From a virus, in IMG/VR virus record IMGVR_UViG_3300025030_000081, positions 1 through 64,000 of that record: DNA of 64,000 bases; one strand, given 5' to 3'. The notes under the pieces were generated by a model. It ran no database searches, was not told where the DNA came from, and saw only the letters and a program-made list of their open reading frames with translations. The translations under genes and the position numbers were made by a program. Shown piece after piece: positions 1-8,331 of this stretch (the first letter of the stretch is position 1; every line of letters begins with the position of its first letter).

Positions 1-2
1 CG

Positions 3-1214
3 CTCAAGGAGATAGCCGACCAGGTCAACAACGTGAAGGCGCGGGCAGAGCTGTCGGCCAAGGCCCGGACAGTCAAGCCGATCGACCCGGAGACTGCCAC
101 TCCGGACGAGCTCACTGAGCATATCACGGAATCCCTTGGATCTTACGATAGCGAAAGAACAATAACCAACGACGGTGTCGCCGCTGCCCTGAAGAGAAAG
201 GATATCTCTGACGAGCAGCGCACGATGCTCGTGGCGGTGACGGAAGCAAACACCGCCAGGAAGAGCATCAACGATCGGGCCGCCAGCGGCAAATCCATGG
301 ATCAGGTCAGCAACGACATCTACAGCGGGATCGCCAATTCCGACTTCAAAGGGATCGACGCCTACCGGCAGGGGATCATGTACCACCTGACCGGGGAGCG
401 CATTCCGGAAGCAACCAAGCAGCTGGACGGATTGAAGAAGTTTCGGGACGCCCACCAGGCAAAGAGCGAGCTGGCTACCGAGCTCTTCGGCATGGTCAAA
501 AAGAACCTGCCCTTCACGCCCGACCAGCAGGCACGGTACAAAGCGCAGCAGAGACTGAATCCCAACTTCCGGATCGATCGCAGTTCGGTTAACTACGTTG
601 CTAATGTCGCACAGGAGGCGCAGGCTTTGAGCGCCGAAGTGACGCTCGCCGAGAGCCTCATGGCCGTCCATAAGAGCAAGGGGCAGAGGGTAGCCCCACC
701 GGTAACGAGTTCGACCTCCACAGCCAGTCCTGCTGCGCCGGTGGCCACAGTAAAAGAGCTTCCGGAGAGTGCGCCAGTAAGCCAGGCTAAAGCCGATCTG
801 GATATCGATTACACAGAAATTTCGGATGTCGGCTTGCAGCGGTATGTCGATAAAGCTATGGCAGCCGGAGTGGCCAATCTTACTACTGAGCAGGCCGGCA
901 AGCTTGAAGCAGTCAATAAAGAGATCGAGCGCCGGAAAACCGGAAATGGCGAAAGTAAGGCTGCTAAGCCGGAGAATGCAGCAAGCGAAAAAGACGTTGA
1001 TCAGGGGGTAGATTCAGCCGATGTAATAAATGAATCGACTGCTGAAAAAATATCTGCTAGTTTGGTCAGTGACATTTCCCTGAATGAGTTGGAAGTTACC
1101 TACACAGACACTGACGGCAGTGAGATAACAAAGTCATACGCAAAGGCTGCACAGGATCTGGATACGGAAATCCAAGAAGCAGAAGCAATTCTGAAATGCT
1201 TTGGTGCTAAATAA
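3..1214 (+). CDS. Virion-region protein, 5' end cut by window
   Basis: The frame is open from base 3, so the real start lies before the window; the GTG at 33 is only the first start-like codon inside it. The visible 404 residues are hydrophilic and mostly helical. The stretch around residues 220-270 (bases 690-840) is rich in Ser, Thr, Ala and Pro and looks like a flexible linker, and the C-terminal part is acidic with a final CFGAK. I recognise no domain. The gene leads the tail-gene cluster and lies upstream of the virion RNA polymerase in the same direction, so a structural or internal virion role is inferred from position only. Confidence 0.75.
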   Translation, partial: LKEIADQVNNVKARAELSAKARTVKPIDPETATPDELTEHITESLGSYDSERTITNDGVAAALKRKDISDEQRTMLVAVTEANTARKSINDRAASGKSMDQVSNDIYSGIANSDFKGIDAYRQGIMYHLTGERIPEATKQLDGLKKFRDAHQAKSELATELFGMVKKNLPFTPDQQARYKAQQRLNPNFRIDRSSVNYVANVAQEAQALSAEVTLAESLMAVHKSKGQRVAPPVTSSTSTASPAAPVATVKELPESAPVSQAKADLDIDYTEISDVGLQRYVDKAMAAGVANLTTEQAGKLEAVNKEIERRKTGNGESKAAKPENAASEKDVDQGVDSADVINESTAEKISASLVSDISLNELEVTYTDTDGSEITKSYAKAAQDLDTEIQEAEAILKCFGAK

Positions 1215-1248
1215 TCAGTAGGTCAAACTGATTACTAGGAGGGTTCGC

Positions 1249-1458
1249 GTGAAAAGACACTACTTGCTGACGCTGCTGGTTTCTGTCGACCAGTTCTTCA
1301 ATGCCCTGTTCAGGGGATCCGAGGATGAAACCATCTCCTCCCGCGTCGGTAAGCGAAGAAACGGCAACGAGCGTTTCTGGGCAAAGGTAATCGACAAGTT
1401 GTTTTTCTGGCAGAAGAACCACACGGCCAACAGCATCGAAGCCGACGAGGGGAAATAA
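1249..1458 (+). CDS. Small conserved phage protein
   Basis: A 69-residue protein starting at GTG, with AGGAGGG ten bases upstream. It has a hydrophobic N-terminal stretch, a central charged part (GSEDET, SSRVGKRR) and a C-terminal part with FWAKVIDKLFFW. Small proteins with the layout 'VDQFFNAL...DETISSRVG...NG..FW..VIDKLFF' are common beside lysis and tail genes of many phages; their function is unknown to me. The stop overlaps the next start (TAATG), so translation is probably coupled. Its coding reality is well supported by the start, the spacing and the family-like pattern. Confidence 0.75.
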   Translation: MKRHYLLTLLVSVDQFFNALFRGSEDETISSRVGKRRNGNERFWAKVIDKLFFWQKNHTANSIEADEGK

Positions 1459-1868
1459 TGGAGAACATCTACAATATCGGGTTCGCAGAGGGCGACGGCG
1501 AAGAGACCCCGCCTATCAAGCAGGGCTCGACTTTTGTACTTTCCTTCACCGTGAGCAACATCTTCGCTGAGGGCGGGGTAGGTACCACTCTGCGGGGGCA
1601 GTACCGGACAAGCTACGGAGCTACTGAGGCAGTCGATTTCGATTGCACCGTCGAGGTCGTTGCAGCGGTCGCGGAAACCGCGGACACTCCGGCAGTGGAG
1701 AGTTACCTGGATTGCACAGGCACCCTTTCAGCGGACGTTACCGACGGCATGGCACCAGGGCCGGGTGTCTACGATTTCGAGCTGGAGGACGTCAGCGGCT
1801 TCGTCTACCCGGCCCTTGGCGGTAAAGCCATGGTGCGCCCCAGCGCTTCGAGAGGAGTGTCACCATGA
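1458..1868 (+). CDS. Putative tail/baseplate-associated protein
   Basis: A 136-residue protein with alternating beta-type segments. The C-terminal half has the pattern 'GTLSADVTDGMAPGPGVYD' followed by 'GFVYPALGGKAMVRPSASR'. Similar short beta proteins, whose ends read like 'PG.Y.YDLEL...G.V..LL.G...V.P.VTR', are often found just upstream of phage tail fibre genes. It overlaps the previous stop and its own end overlaps the next start (ATGAGTG at 1865), so four genes here form one translational unit. A role in attaching or capping the fibre that follows is inference from position. Confidence 0.7.
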   Translation: MENIYNIGFAEGDGEETPPIKQGSTFVLSFTVSNIFAEGGVGTTLRGQYRTSYGATEAVDFDCTVEVVAAVAETADTPAVESYLDCTGTLSADVTDGMAPGPGVYDFELEDVSGFVYPALGGKAMVRPSASRGVSP

Positions 1869-3937
1869 GTGTGACAGTCGACAATACCGGCAGGGTGCGC
1901 GTCGTGGTCAGCCCGAGACCTTCAGTCGTCGTCACCGTGGGACGCGGGCTTCCCGGCCCGTCTGCATACCAAGTTGCCGTGTCCACCGGCTTCGTTGGTG
2001 ACGTGAATGCCTGGCTTGCATCATTGGGTTCCGCCGTTACGCCTGCTGAAAGTGCCGCGTCCGGAAGAGCAATCCAGTTGTGGGGACTCGATAACGGGGC
2101 GGGACTCCCTGGCGCAGTCCTGCAAGCGCGGATAGACGCCCTGATAGCGGACGGAGTGCCGGAATACGCGATCATCTGGTACAGCATCGGGACACAGGCA
2201 GCCACACTTGAAGGCGTTGGTACCCTTACGGGCGTTGCTGCCGTTTCATCCGTGGGTACGATAGGCGGGGCAGGCATAGCCATAGGCGCGGGTGCTATGG
2301 TTGGTGTCTCGGCAGTTACCTCTGTAGCGGCAATAAGCGGTGTGGGGGTAGCTGCGGGAGATTCAACCCCTGACACCTTTACCCTAACCGACCAGGCCGG
2401 CGTCGCTTCCTCGACCCTGATCGAGTCAAACACCATCACGGTGGCCGGTATAGACGTGGCGACCGCGATCTCCGTTTCCGGCGGTGAGTACAGTAAGAAC
2501 GGAGGAGCTTACACCTCCGGTGCCGGAACAGTAGTTAACGGCGACACGGTTAAGGTGCGGCAGACCTCCAGCGCGGCCGGTGGGACAGAGACCAACTGTA
2601 CCCTGACGATCGGTGGGGTGAGTGATACCTTCAGCGTGACCACGAACATCGATACCACCCCCGCAGTCTTTACCTTCGTGGACCAGACCGGTGTTGCGCT
2701 CAGTTCGGTCATAACCTCCGCCGGCATAGCCATATCAGATATCAATTCCCCTGCGGCAATATCAATTGCCGGCGGTGAGTACAGCGTGAACGGAGGAGTC
2801 TACACCTCGGTACCCGGCACCGTAAGCAACGGCGACACGGTAACGGTACGGCTTACGAGTTCGTCAAGCAACAGCACTGCCGCAAGTGCAACCCTCACGA
2901 TCGGGGGAGTAAGCGACACCTTCACCGCCACGACCGCGGCGGCGGGAGACACTACCCCCGACGCTTACTCCTTCATGGACCAGACGGACGTACCCCTATC
3001 CACGGTAGTAGAATCCAATACCATAACGGTATCGGGGATCGACGCACCCGCGAACCTGTCCGTCTCGGCGGGTGGTGAGTACAGCAAGAACGGGGGAGCT
3101 TGGGCGAGTGCTAACACTACAGTAGTCAACGGTGATACGATCAAGGTACGACGTACTTCCAGTGCAACCGCCGGAACTACCGCCAATGTCGTAGTCCTGA
3201 TTGGCGGGGTGGGTGACACCTTCAGCGTTACCACACTCGCCGCCCCCACCGCGCCCGTCATCACCGTCACCGCAGGAGACACCACAAATGTCATCGCCCT
3301 CACATCTGGCGGCACCGGTGCGACCTCCTACAACCTCAAATGGGATACCGTCAGTCACTCTGTTGATAAGGCATACAGCAACACGATAACCGGCGTCACC
3401 CTCCCGTACACGCATACGGGGAGGACCAACGGGACCGCGTACTATTACAGCCTCGTGGCTATCAACGGGGCGGGTTCGGTGGAATCGGATGAGGTGAGTG
3501 GTACACCTTCAGCCGGGGCGTACTACACGCAGGGATGGGAAGGCGCTGCAAATGGAGCAACGTCTTATGATGGGTGGACTAGTGGCGTGTCTGGCGTCGC
3601 CGCTGCACATGTCAGCAATCTCTTCTCCTCGGTGGGTTCTAAGTCGTTTGCCCTTTCTGTGGGCGATGGAGAGTCAGAGGGGACTGCTTGGGTGGAACGC
3701 ACCATGTCGATACGTGCGGGTATTCTGACATTCTCGCATAAAATCGATACGGGGTCGCCTGAACCCGCATACCTTAAAATATACCTAGATGATGTACAGG
3801 TCGGGCCAGTTGGCGGGTATTTCGGAGATGGTTTTGGCATCACCCTCAACATTCCATCGGCTAGTAAAATTCGTTTCAGTGTCACCAGCCTCGGCGGGGC
3901 GATACACATTGACGCGCTTTCCATACCGATACCGTAG
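1865..3937 (+). CDS. Tail-fibre-like protein with three Ig-like repeats
   Basis: A 690-residue protein built in modules. An N-terminal segment (about 1-165) includes a Gly/Ala/Val-rich stretch. Then come three tandem repeats of about 90 residues (about 170-262, 263-357, 358-448), each beginning near TTPD and containing GGEYS.NGG.YTS, NGDTV.VR.TSS and LTIGGVSDTF. These resemble Ig-like repeats of bacterial secreted proteins. A fibronectin type III-like segment follows (about 450-540), and the C-terminal 140 residues look like a jelly-roll binding domain. Adhesive fibre or tail appendage is the best guess. The repeats are similar at DNA level too and could recombine. No catalytic motif was recognised. 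Confidence 0.8.
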   Translation: MSVTVDNTGRVRVVVSPRPSVVVTVGRGLPGPSAYQVAVSTGFVGDVNAWLASLGSAVTPAESAASGRAIQLWGLDNGAGLPGAVLQARIDALIADGVPEYAIIWYSIGTQAATLEGVGTLTGVAAVSSVGTIGGAGIAIGAGAMVGVSAVTSVAAISGVGVAAGDSTPDTFTLTDQAGVASSTLIESNTITVAGIDVATAISVSGGEYSKNGGAYTSGAGTVVNGDTVKVRQTSSAAGGTETNCTLTIGGVSDTFSVTTNIDTTPAVFTFVDQTGVALSSVITSAGIAISDINSPAAISIAGGEYSVNGGVYTSVPGTVSNGDTVTVRLTSSSSNSTAASATLTIGGVSDTFTATTAAAGDTTPDAYSFMDQTDVPLSTVVESNTITVSGIDAPANLSVSAGGEYSKNGGAWASANTTVVNGDTIKVRRTSSATAGTTANVVVLIGGVGDTFSVTTLAAPTAPVITVTAGDTTNVIALTSGGTGATSYNLKWDTVSHSVDKAYSNTITGVTLPYTHTGRTNGTAYYYSLVAINGAGSVESDEVSGTPSAGAYYTQGWEGAANGATSYDGWTSGVSGVAAAHVSNLFSSVGSKSFALSVGDGESEGTAWVERTMSIRAGILTFSHKIDTGSPEPAYLKIYLDDVQVGPVGGYFGDGFGITLNIPSASKIRFSVTSLGGAIHIDALSIPIP

Positions 3938-3946
3938 GAAGATGCC

Positions 3947-5449
3947 ATGACCATACTTCAAAATGCACTAGACTACCTGCATACGCTTTACAAGGCGACT
4001 GACGACCCCCCGTATGATTTTCAGGCGGTCCATACAACCGTAATTGATTTTACCTTGGAACACGGTCTAGCCCAGTGGCCACAGGCAGGCACAGGATATC
4101 GCTACTGGTTAGGGATAACTACCGTCGAACCAGAAAACCCATTTGTATTCGTCAGTAATGACGGGATAACGTGGGCACCGGCTCCAGGAACTACCCATCA
4201 GATGGATGATACTGGTGCAGACTGGAATATGTACGATGGATACGGCCCTGACTTTGATTTTTCAGAGGATATTGAGCTTGTCTACGACCCCTTAGCCGAT
4301 TGCATCCATGCATATTGGATGCACACGACATTACTTAGTAATCCGATACAGGGCGATGGGATCAGACATCGAACTATAAACAACAATCTGACGGTTTCAG
4401 CTAAAACAGCCATAGGCATTCCATGGGTAAACCATGAAATGTCCTCAAACTCCCCGACCGTGATACGCGAAGCTTCCGACAAGTGGCATATGTGGGGGAT
4501 CTATCAAGATGTTTCTTTGGACAGTGCCTCTAACCCGTTGCTTAGAAAACTGACCTACCGATTTGGTACTAGCCCTACGTCATGGGGAGAATATCAGCTA
4601 TGTGATATGGCCGTTGATCCAATGATTGCCTATCCCAATGATACGCCAAATCATATAACGGCAGAGCTTAACCCAACTATCCCAGGTCAGGTTGATCTTG
4701 TTATCCAAACCCTCCGCTGGCCACTAGAGGTTAATTATCTGAGCAAGGCGGCGCTGGTCCATGCCGTGACCCATCTATCAACGCCCACTGCTATCACTAC
4801 ACCGCTTGCTCCAACTCGGCTATTGGAGTACGCCCCGCTGAGTTGGGAGAAGCTGGGGCTCTACAGGTCGGGTTTTACCTTGCAGCTTGTTGGCACAGAG
4901 ATGATTATGAGGCTCTGGTACACAGGCGTAGAGGATTACATGCACCCCCGCATCGGCCTCACCTCCGGTGCGATATACGAAGTGGTTGACGGGGCAATAG
5001 TGCCGCCGCCTGATACCAGTGCACCGACAGTGACCGCGTTCACCCTCCCCACTACGTCTACAACTTTAGAGGTAGCATTAATAGCACTCACTGCAAGCGA
5101 GTCGGACTGTACCTTCATTCTGTCAGAGTCTGGAATTAAACCACAGGCCGGAGATGTGCGGTGGGGGGTAGCACCGACTAGTTATACGTTTAATTCCTCA
5201 GGCAGCAAAACCCTCTACGCATGGGCCAAGGACGCAGCGGGGAACGTGAGCGCGGGGGTGGGCGATACGGTGATGATTACGCTGGATACCGCCGGGGCTG
5301 GCTTACTTACCGGCGTCTCCACCGTAACGAGTGTAGGCAGCATTACCGGCATCGGCGTGGCAGCAATGGTGGGTCGCCAGATCAGAGCACCTAATGGGAC
5401 CATACGTATTTTGCGGAGAATCGACGGGACACTTATAACCAACCACTAA
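3947..5449 (+). CDS. Putative receptor-binding protein with beta-propeller-like N-terminus
   Basis: A 500-residue protein. The first 350 residues hold repeated W/Y-rich blades (FVSNDGITWAPAPG, ELVYDPLADCIHAYWM, DKWHMWGIY), the pattern of five-bladed propellers found in glycosidase-like and sialidase-like folds. Residues 355-445 look like an Ig-type domain (DTSAPTVTAF...YAWAKDAAGNVS), and the last part repeats the 'GVSTVTSVGSITGIGVAA' type of stretch also seen in the preceding fibre gene near its residue 90-165. The shared stretch suggests the two proteins are related in part or assemble together. Base composition is lower in GC than its neighbours, consistent with exchange of a host-range gene. 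Enzyme activity is not shown. Confidence 0.75.
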   Translation: MTILQNALDYLHTLYKATDDPPYDFQAVHTTVIDFTLEHGLAQWPQAGTGYRYWLGITTVEPENPFVFVSNDGITWAPAPGTTHQMDDTGADWNMYDGYGPDFDFSEDIELVYDPLADCIHAYWMHTTLLSNPIQGDGIRHRTINNNLTVSAKTAIGIPWVNHEMSSNSPTVIREASDKWHMWGIYQDVSLDSASNPLLRKLTYRFGTSPTSWGEYQLCDMAVDPMIAYPNDTPNHITAELNPTIPGQVDLVIQTLRWPLEVNYLSKAALVHAVTHLSTPTAITTPLAPTRLLEYAPLSWEKLGLYRSGFTLQLVGTEMIMRLWYTGVEDYMHPRIGLTSGAIYEVVDGAIVPPPDTSAPTVTAFTLPTTSTTLEVALIALTASESDCTFILSESGIKPQAGDVRWGVAPTSYTFNSSGSKTLYAWAKDAAGNVSAGVGDTVMITLDTAGAGLLTGVSTVTSVGSITGIGVAAMVGRQIRAPNGTIRILRRIDGTLITNH

Positions 5450-5463
5450 AAAGGAGTACGAGC

Positions 5464-5928
5464 ATGCCTTACGCAGCCGGATTTACCAGATACAAGATTA
5501 AGAAATGGATGGACGCCCTCGCCGCGGAAATCAACGCCGGGGGCATCAAACTGGCCATCCACTCCGGAAGCCCCGCAGCCCTGGACCGCAATGCGGATCC
5601 GGCAGTTCCGCTCACCTACGCAGGCACCATCGCCAGTGAACTCACCAGCGCCGGTACCGGTTACACGACCGGCGGATATGTGCTGGACGAAGCGGTAGTC
5701 GAAGCCTCGGGCAACGCCTACCAGATCAAGTTCAGCAACGTCGCGGGGGGAGCGGGCCAGGTCACCACCGGGGCTGGCACCATTGCAATCGGCACCTACA
5801 CGGCGGCGATCTACGACACGCTGGACAGCAACAGGATCATCGCCATCTGCACCGTCTCGGTCACGGTCGCTTCCTCGGGTGGTGCGATGGTATTCACCAT
5901 TCCCGCCGACGCGCTGAAACTGGCGTAA
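5464..5928 (+). CDS. Putative virion protein
   Basis: A 154-residue protein starting MPYAAGFTRYKIKKW, with AAAAGGAG upstream. The rest is Gly/Ala/Thr-rich beta sequence (AGTGYTTGGYVLDE, AGTIAIGTYTAAIYD), typical of small phage decoration or tail-tip proteins. It sits between the receptor-binding-like gene and the endolysin. I do not recognise a named family, so structural protein is inferred from composition and location. It is followed by a 7-bp GC-rich hairpin (5937-5962) before the endolysin. Confidence 0.7.
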   Translation: MPYAAGFTRYKIKKWMDALAAEINAGGIKLAIHSGSPAALDRNADPAVPLTYAGTIASELTSAGTGYTTGGYVLDEAVVEASGNAYQIKFSNVAGGAGQVTTGAGTIAIGTYTAAIYDTLDSNRIIAICTVSVTVASSGGAMVFTIPADALKLA

Positions 5929-5936
5929 CTCCAACA

Positions 5937-5962
5937 GCCCCGGTGCTCACACAGGCCGGGGC
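5937..5962 (+). other. GC-rich hairpin between virion gene and endolysin
   Basis: GCCCCGG at 5937-5943 pairs with CCGGGGC at 5956-5962 across a 12-base loop. No run of T follows, so it is not a convincing terminator. It may protect or process the mRNA in front of the lysis genes. Confidence 0.4.
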
Positions 5963-5979
5963 GCTATCAGGAGAACTAT

Positions 5980-6477
5980 GTGAAGAAGCCGGCCGGAGTA
6001 ATCATACACCACTCGCTCACCAGGGACGGCAAAACCGTCGATTGGGATGGCATCAAAAAGTACCATACCTCGTACCGACACAACGGCGAGATGATCACCA
6101 AGGACCGGTTCATGACCTTACAGGCTGCCGGCGCCAAGGGTCTGGAATCACCCTGGTCCGATATCGGCTACCATGCTGGCGTCGAGCGGATCAACGGCGT
6201 GCTGACCACACTGACCGGCCGGCCGCTGAACATGACCGGCGCCCACTGCAGCGGGAAGAACGATCACCTTGGAATCTGTATTGTCGGCAACTACGATCTT
6301 GTGGTTCCAGACGATGAACTACTGACCTATTCCGCGGAAGTAGCGGCCGGGTATCTGCGGCTGCTTAATCTGGGCGTCGATACCATGCACCGGCACCACG
6401 AGTACCACCCGAAGTCCTGCCCGGGCAAGCTCTTTCCCTGGGAGCGGTTCAGGACTCTCGTGAGGGATGTGCTGTGA
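5980..6477 (+). CDS. Endolysin: N-acetylmuramoyl-L-alanine amidase, T7 lysozyme type
   Basis: A 165-residue Amidase_2 protein that would cut the bond between N-acetylmuramic acid and L-alanine in peptidoglycan. The GTG start has CAGGAG six bases ahead. Zinc ligands expected for the T7 lysozyme fold are visible: the first His in IIHHS (residues 9-11), a His in the cluster HRHHEYHPKSCPG near the C-terminus, and the Cys of that cluster. The middle shows GYHAGVE, GAHCSG and IVGNYD, all usual for the family. No signal peptide is present, so a holin is needed for release. The next gene overlaps the stop and may be that holin. Confidence 0.93.
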   Translation: MKKPAGVIIHHSLTRDGKTVDWDGIKKYHTSYRHNGEMITKDRFMTLQAAGAKGLESPWSDIGYHAGVERINGVLTTLTGRPLNMTGAHCSGKNDHLGICIVGNYDLVVPDDELLTYSAEVAAGYLRLLNLGVDTMHRHHEYHPKSCPGKLFPWERFRTLVRDVL

Positions 6478-6665
6478 GGACGAGATGGAGGCGCCTCGCG
6501 GAGACCTTCGTGGCGAAAAAGTATGTTGCGTGGGTCGTCGCCTCGGTCTTTCTCTGGTTCGCTAAGATATCGGGAACTGACTGGGTCCTCCTGACCTTCG
6601 CCATTTTCACCCTCGACCTGGCGACAAAGATGAAAGTCGCCCCACCGAAAGGAATAGACGAATGA
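6474..6665 (+). CDS. Small membrane protein, candidate holin
   Basis: A 63-residue protein with a basic N-terminus (MRTRWRR) and two hydrophobic stretches (YVAWVVASVFLWFA and WVLLTFAIFTLDLA) separated by a short polar turn. The GTG start overlaps the endolysin stop by four bases, which fits translational coupling. Size, two membrane segments and a place beside the amidase suggest a class II holin with both ends on one side of the membrane. Function is inferred from context; no family was recognised. Confidence 0.65.
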   Translation: MRTRWRRLAETFVAKKYVAWVVASVFLWFAKISGTDWVLLTFAIFTLDLATKMKVAPPKGIDE

Positions 6666-7240
6666 CCCTCTACGATTTGGAGTATAAGATCAAAGGAGTC
6701 CCGAAATGGAAGGTGATCGGAATTGCGGCACTCGTACTATTTGCGGCGTCCTACCTTGTCTGGTCGTTTGTACATACGCCCAGCCCGAAGGCCGGTGCCG
6801 TTATCCTTCCGGCCCCTGCCATCACGGTGCCGAAGGTCGAAGGGCCAACCTTGAAAGTACCGCTCAAGGTCGTGCCTCCCAAGGCCGTCGAAAAGAAGTT
6901 CCCGACGATTGGTACTACGCCTCCCGATAAGCCGGTAATCGACACCGCCAAGATTCCGCAGACGGAGAATGGCGGCTCGACGGTGACCTCTCTGGACCTG
7001 GTAACCGGGGAAGCATCCACTGTCTTCGTTCCGGATCCTGCACCATGGTTCGCCTTCGAGGACAAGAACGCGGTAGGCATCGCATACCTCTGGACCTCGC
7101 AGGGTACGACAGGGGCCGCATACTATCGTCGGGACCTGTTCAGGGTCAAGGATATTCACGTCACCGGCATAGCGGGGATCATGGCGGTTGACGGCAGGGT
7201 GGGTGTGGGAGCCGGAGTAACTGGCGAATTGCGGTTTTAA
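6662..7240 (+). CDS. Membrane-anchored proline-rich lysis-region protein
   Basis: A 192-residue protein with one N-terminal membrane segment (IGIAALVLFAASYLVWSFV, about 19-37), then about 80 residues very rich in Pro, Lys and Val (APAITVPKVEGPTLKVPLK), and a C-terminal beta-rich globular part. Its start overlaps the previous stop. A single anchor plus an extended Pro/Lys-rich stalk in the periplasm is compatible with a spanin-like or wall-binding protein acting after the endolysin, but no lipoprotein partner is encoded nearby and no coiled coil is seen. It could also be a small virion protein. Confidence 0.65.
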   Translation: MTLYDLEYKIKGVPKWKVIGIAALVLFAASYLVWSFVHTPSPKAGAVILPAPAITVPKVEGPTLKVPLKVVPPKAVEKKFPTIGTTPPDKPVIDTAKIPQTENGGSTVTSLDLVTGEASTVFVPDPAPWFAFEDKNAVGIAYLWTSQGTTGAAYYRRDLFRVKDIHVTGIAGIMAVDGRVGVGAGVTGELRF

Positions 7241-7400
7241 AGAATCAGCTACGGAGGCGACATGATCGACTAATGAATTCTTGATTAACTAAGAAAAAGC
7301 TGATAATACTCTGTTTGAAGAGTTTTCATGACTAGCTGAGTATTGACCAGAATACCGAAACCTTGACTGACTGCTATATATATTCGATACAGGAGTGTTT

Positions 7401-7907
7401 ATGCCGCTTAGGTTTCACTGGTTAGAGACAGCAGTCATAGCATTAATCATGACGTTGAGTATCACTACCGGCTTTAGTGCAACAGCTCCAGTTGGCAACT
7501 GGACAAATCATGTAGATATCCCTTCGTTGTACGCCATAGCCGGTTACCTTGCTAAGATCATCGTAGCGACAATAACTGCCATGGGCGGGATCATCTGGCT
7601 TTTGGTCAAACAAATATGGAAACAAGACCGACAAGCTCAAACCGCGCAAATCGAAAAACTTCTCCTCAGCCAAGAAACCCTGATTAAAAATCAAACTATA
7701 CAAAGAAACAGCCTTATTCAAATGCACCAGGATACCTCGAAGAAGTTCGATCGGGTGATCGGTGCCATGGGTGAGTGCAAGACTTGTACTGCTGCGATCA
7801 AAGCCTACGATCACAAGCAGGAACAGCGACTGATACTGGATAGTGAGGATGACCATTGGACTGTTGACAACATGCCAGAGATGGTGGCCGGGGGAGAGAA
7901 CAGATGA
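7401..7907 (+). CDS. Two-span membrane protein with coiled coil
   Basis: The ATG at 7401 with AGGAG at 7391-7395 is preferred over a GTG at 7395. The 168-residue product has two membrane segments (about residues 8-30 and 47-70), then a helical, Gln-rich part (QDRQAQTAQIEKLLLSQETL) and a CKTC pair. The DNA is clearly richer in A and T than the flanking genes. Together with the small amidase relative that overlaps its end it may form a second lysis module. Holin or inner-membrane spanin are both possible. Confidence 0.65.
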   Translation: MPLRFHWLETAVIALIMTLSITTGFSATAPVGNWTNHVDIPSLYAIAGYLAKIIVATITAMGGIIWLLVKQIWKQDRQAQTAQIEKLLLSQETLIKNQTIQRNSLIQMHQDTSKKFDRVIGAMGECKTCTAAIKAYDHKQEQRLILDSEDDHWTVDNMPEMVAGGENR

Positions 7908-8164
7908 CACCCAAAGGGATTATTGTTCACCACAGTTTAACCCAGGACGGGATCGGCTACTGCGTAAATAAGGACCGCTACATCGACATCCGTATTGCTG
8001 GCGATTCTGCCGAGAGCATGGAGAGACTGGTAGACCTCACCATTAACCTGATCGTCATGTACGGGATAGCCGTTGACGACATCCACCCTGCGTCTAAGGG
8101 ATGTCTTGATACCTGCTTCCCCTGGGATGAGTATATCGACCGCGTAAAGGAGGTCATGTCATAG
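7904..8164 (+). CDS. Internally deleted amidase paralogue (mini-amidase)
   Basis: An 86-residue protein whose two ends match the endolysin at 5980-6477. The start MTPKGIIVHHSLTQDG parallels MKKPAGVIIHHSLTRDG, and the end with NLIVMYGIAVDDIHP, a Cys pair and CFPWDEYIDRVKEV parallels the endolysin's LLNLGVDTMH..., Cys and LFPWERFRTLVRDV. About 80 central residues, including the GYHAGVE and GAHCSG parts, are missing. The HH pair and a candidate C-terminal His/Cys remain, so zinc binding is possible, but catalysis is doubtful. It overlaps the previous stop by four bases. It might be a decoy, a regulator of the full amidase or a decaying copy. Confidence 0.75.
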   Translation: MTPKGIIVHHSLTQDGIGYCVNKDRYIDIRIAGDSAESMERLVDLTINLIVMYGIAVDDIHPASKGCLDTCFPWDEYIDRVKEVMS

Positions 8165-8295
8165 ACTGCCGAGCGTGGAGAAACGACAAGTGCAAGCTGG
8201 AAGCCTGTTCAAAATGGGACAGCTGCACATTGATGAATGACGCCGCCGTCACACCGGAGACGGCCCCTGCCACCAACAAGAAGCAGTCCTCATGA
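8161..8295 (+). CDS. Candidate 44-codon Cys/Trp-rich ORF without a normal start
   Basis: Directly after the mini-amidase stop, another frame reads DCRAWRNDKCKLEACSKWD and continues to a TGA at 8293-8295, with four Cys and two Trp in a regular spacing. No ATG, GTG or TTG exists in this frame after the preceding TGA at 8128. An AAAGGAGGT lies six bases before an ATA codon at 8161, so ATA initiation or a ribosomal shift from the mini-amidase frame would be needed. The Cys/Trp pattern looks coding, but this is weak evidence. Confidence 0.3.
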   Translation: MDCRAWRNDKCKLEACSKWDSCTLMNDAAVTPETAPATNKKQSS

Positions 8296-8331
8296 TTATG
8301 TAGCTATAAACTGACAAATATTGTAATAGAG

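Noticed and set aside
7401-8164. Second complete lysis cassette
   Set aside because: The amidase relative lacks the middle of the catalytic domain, so a fully working second endolysin is not supported.
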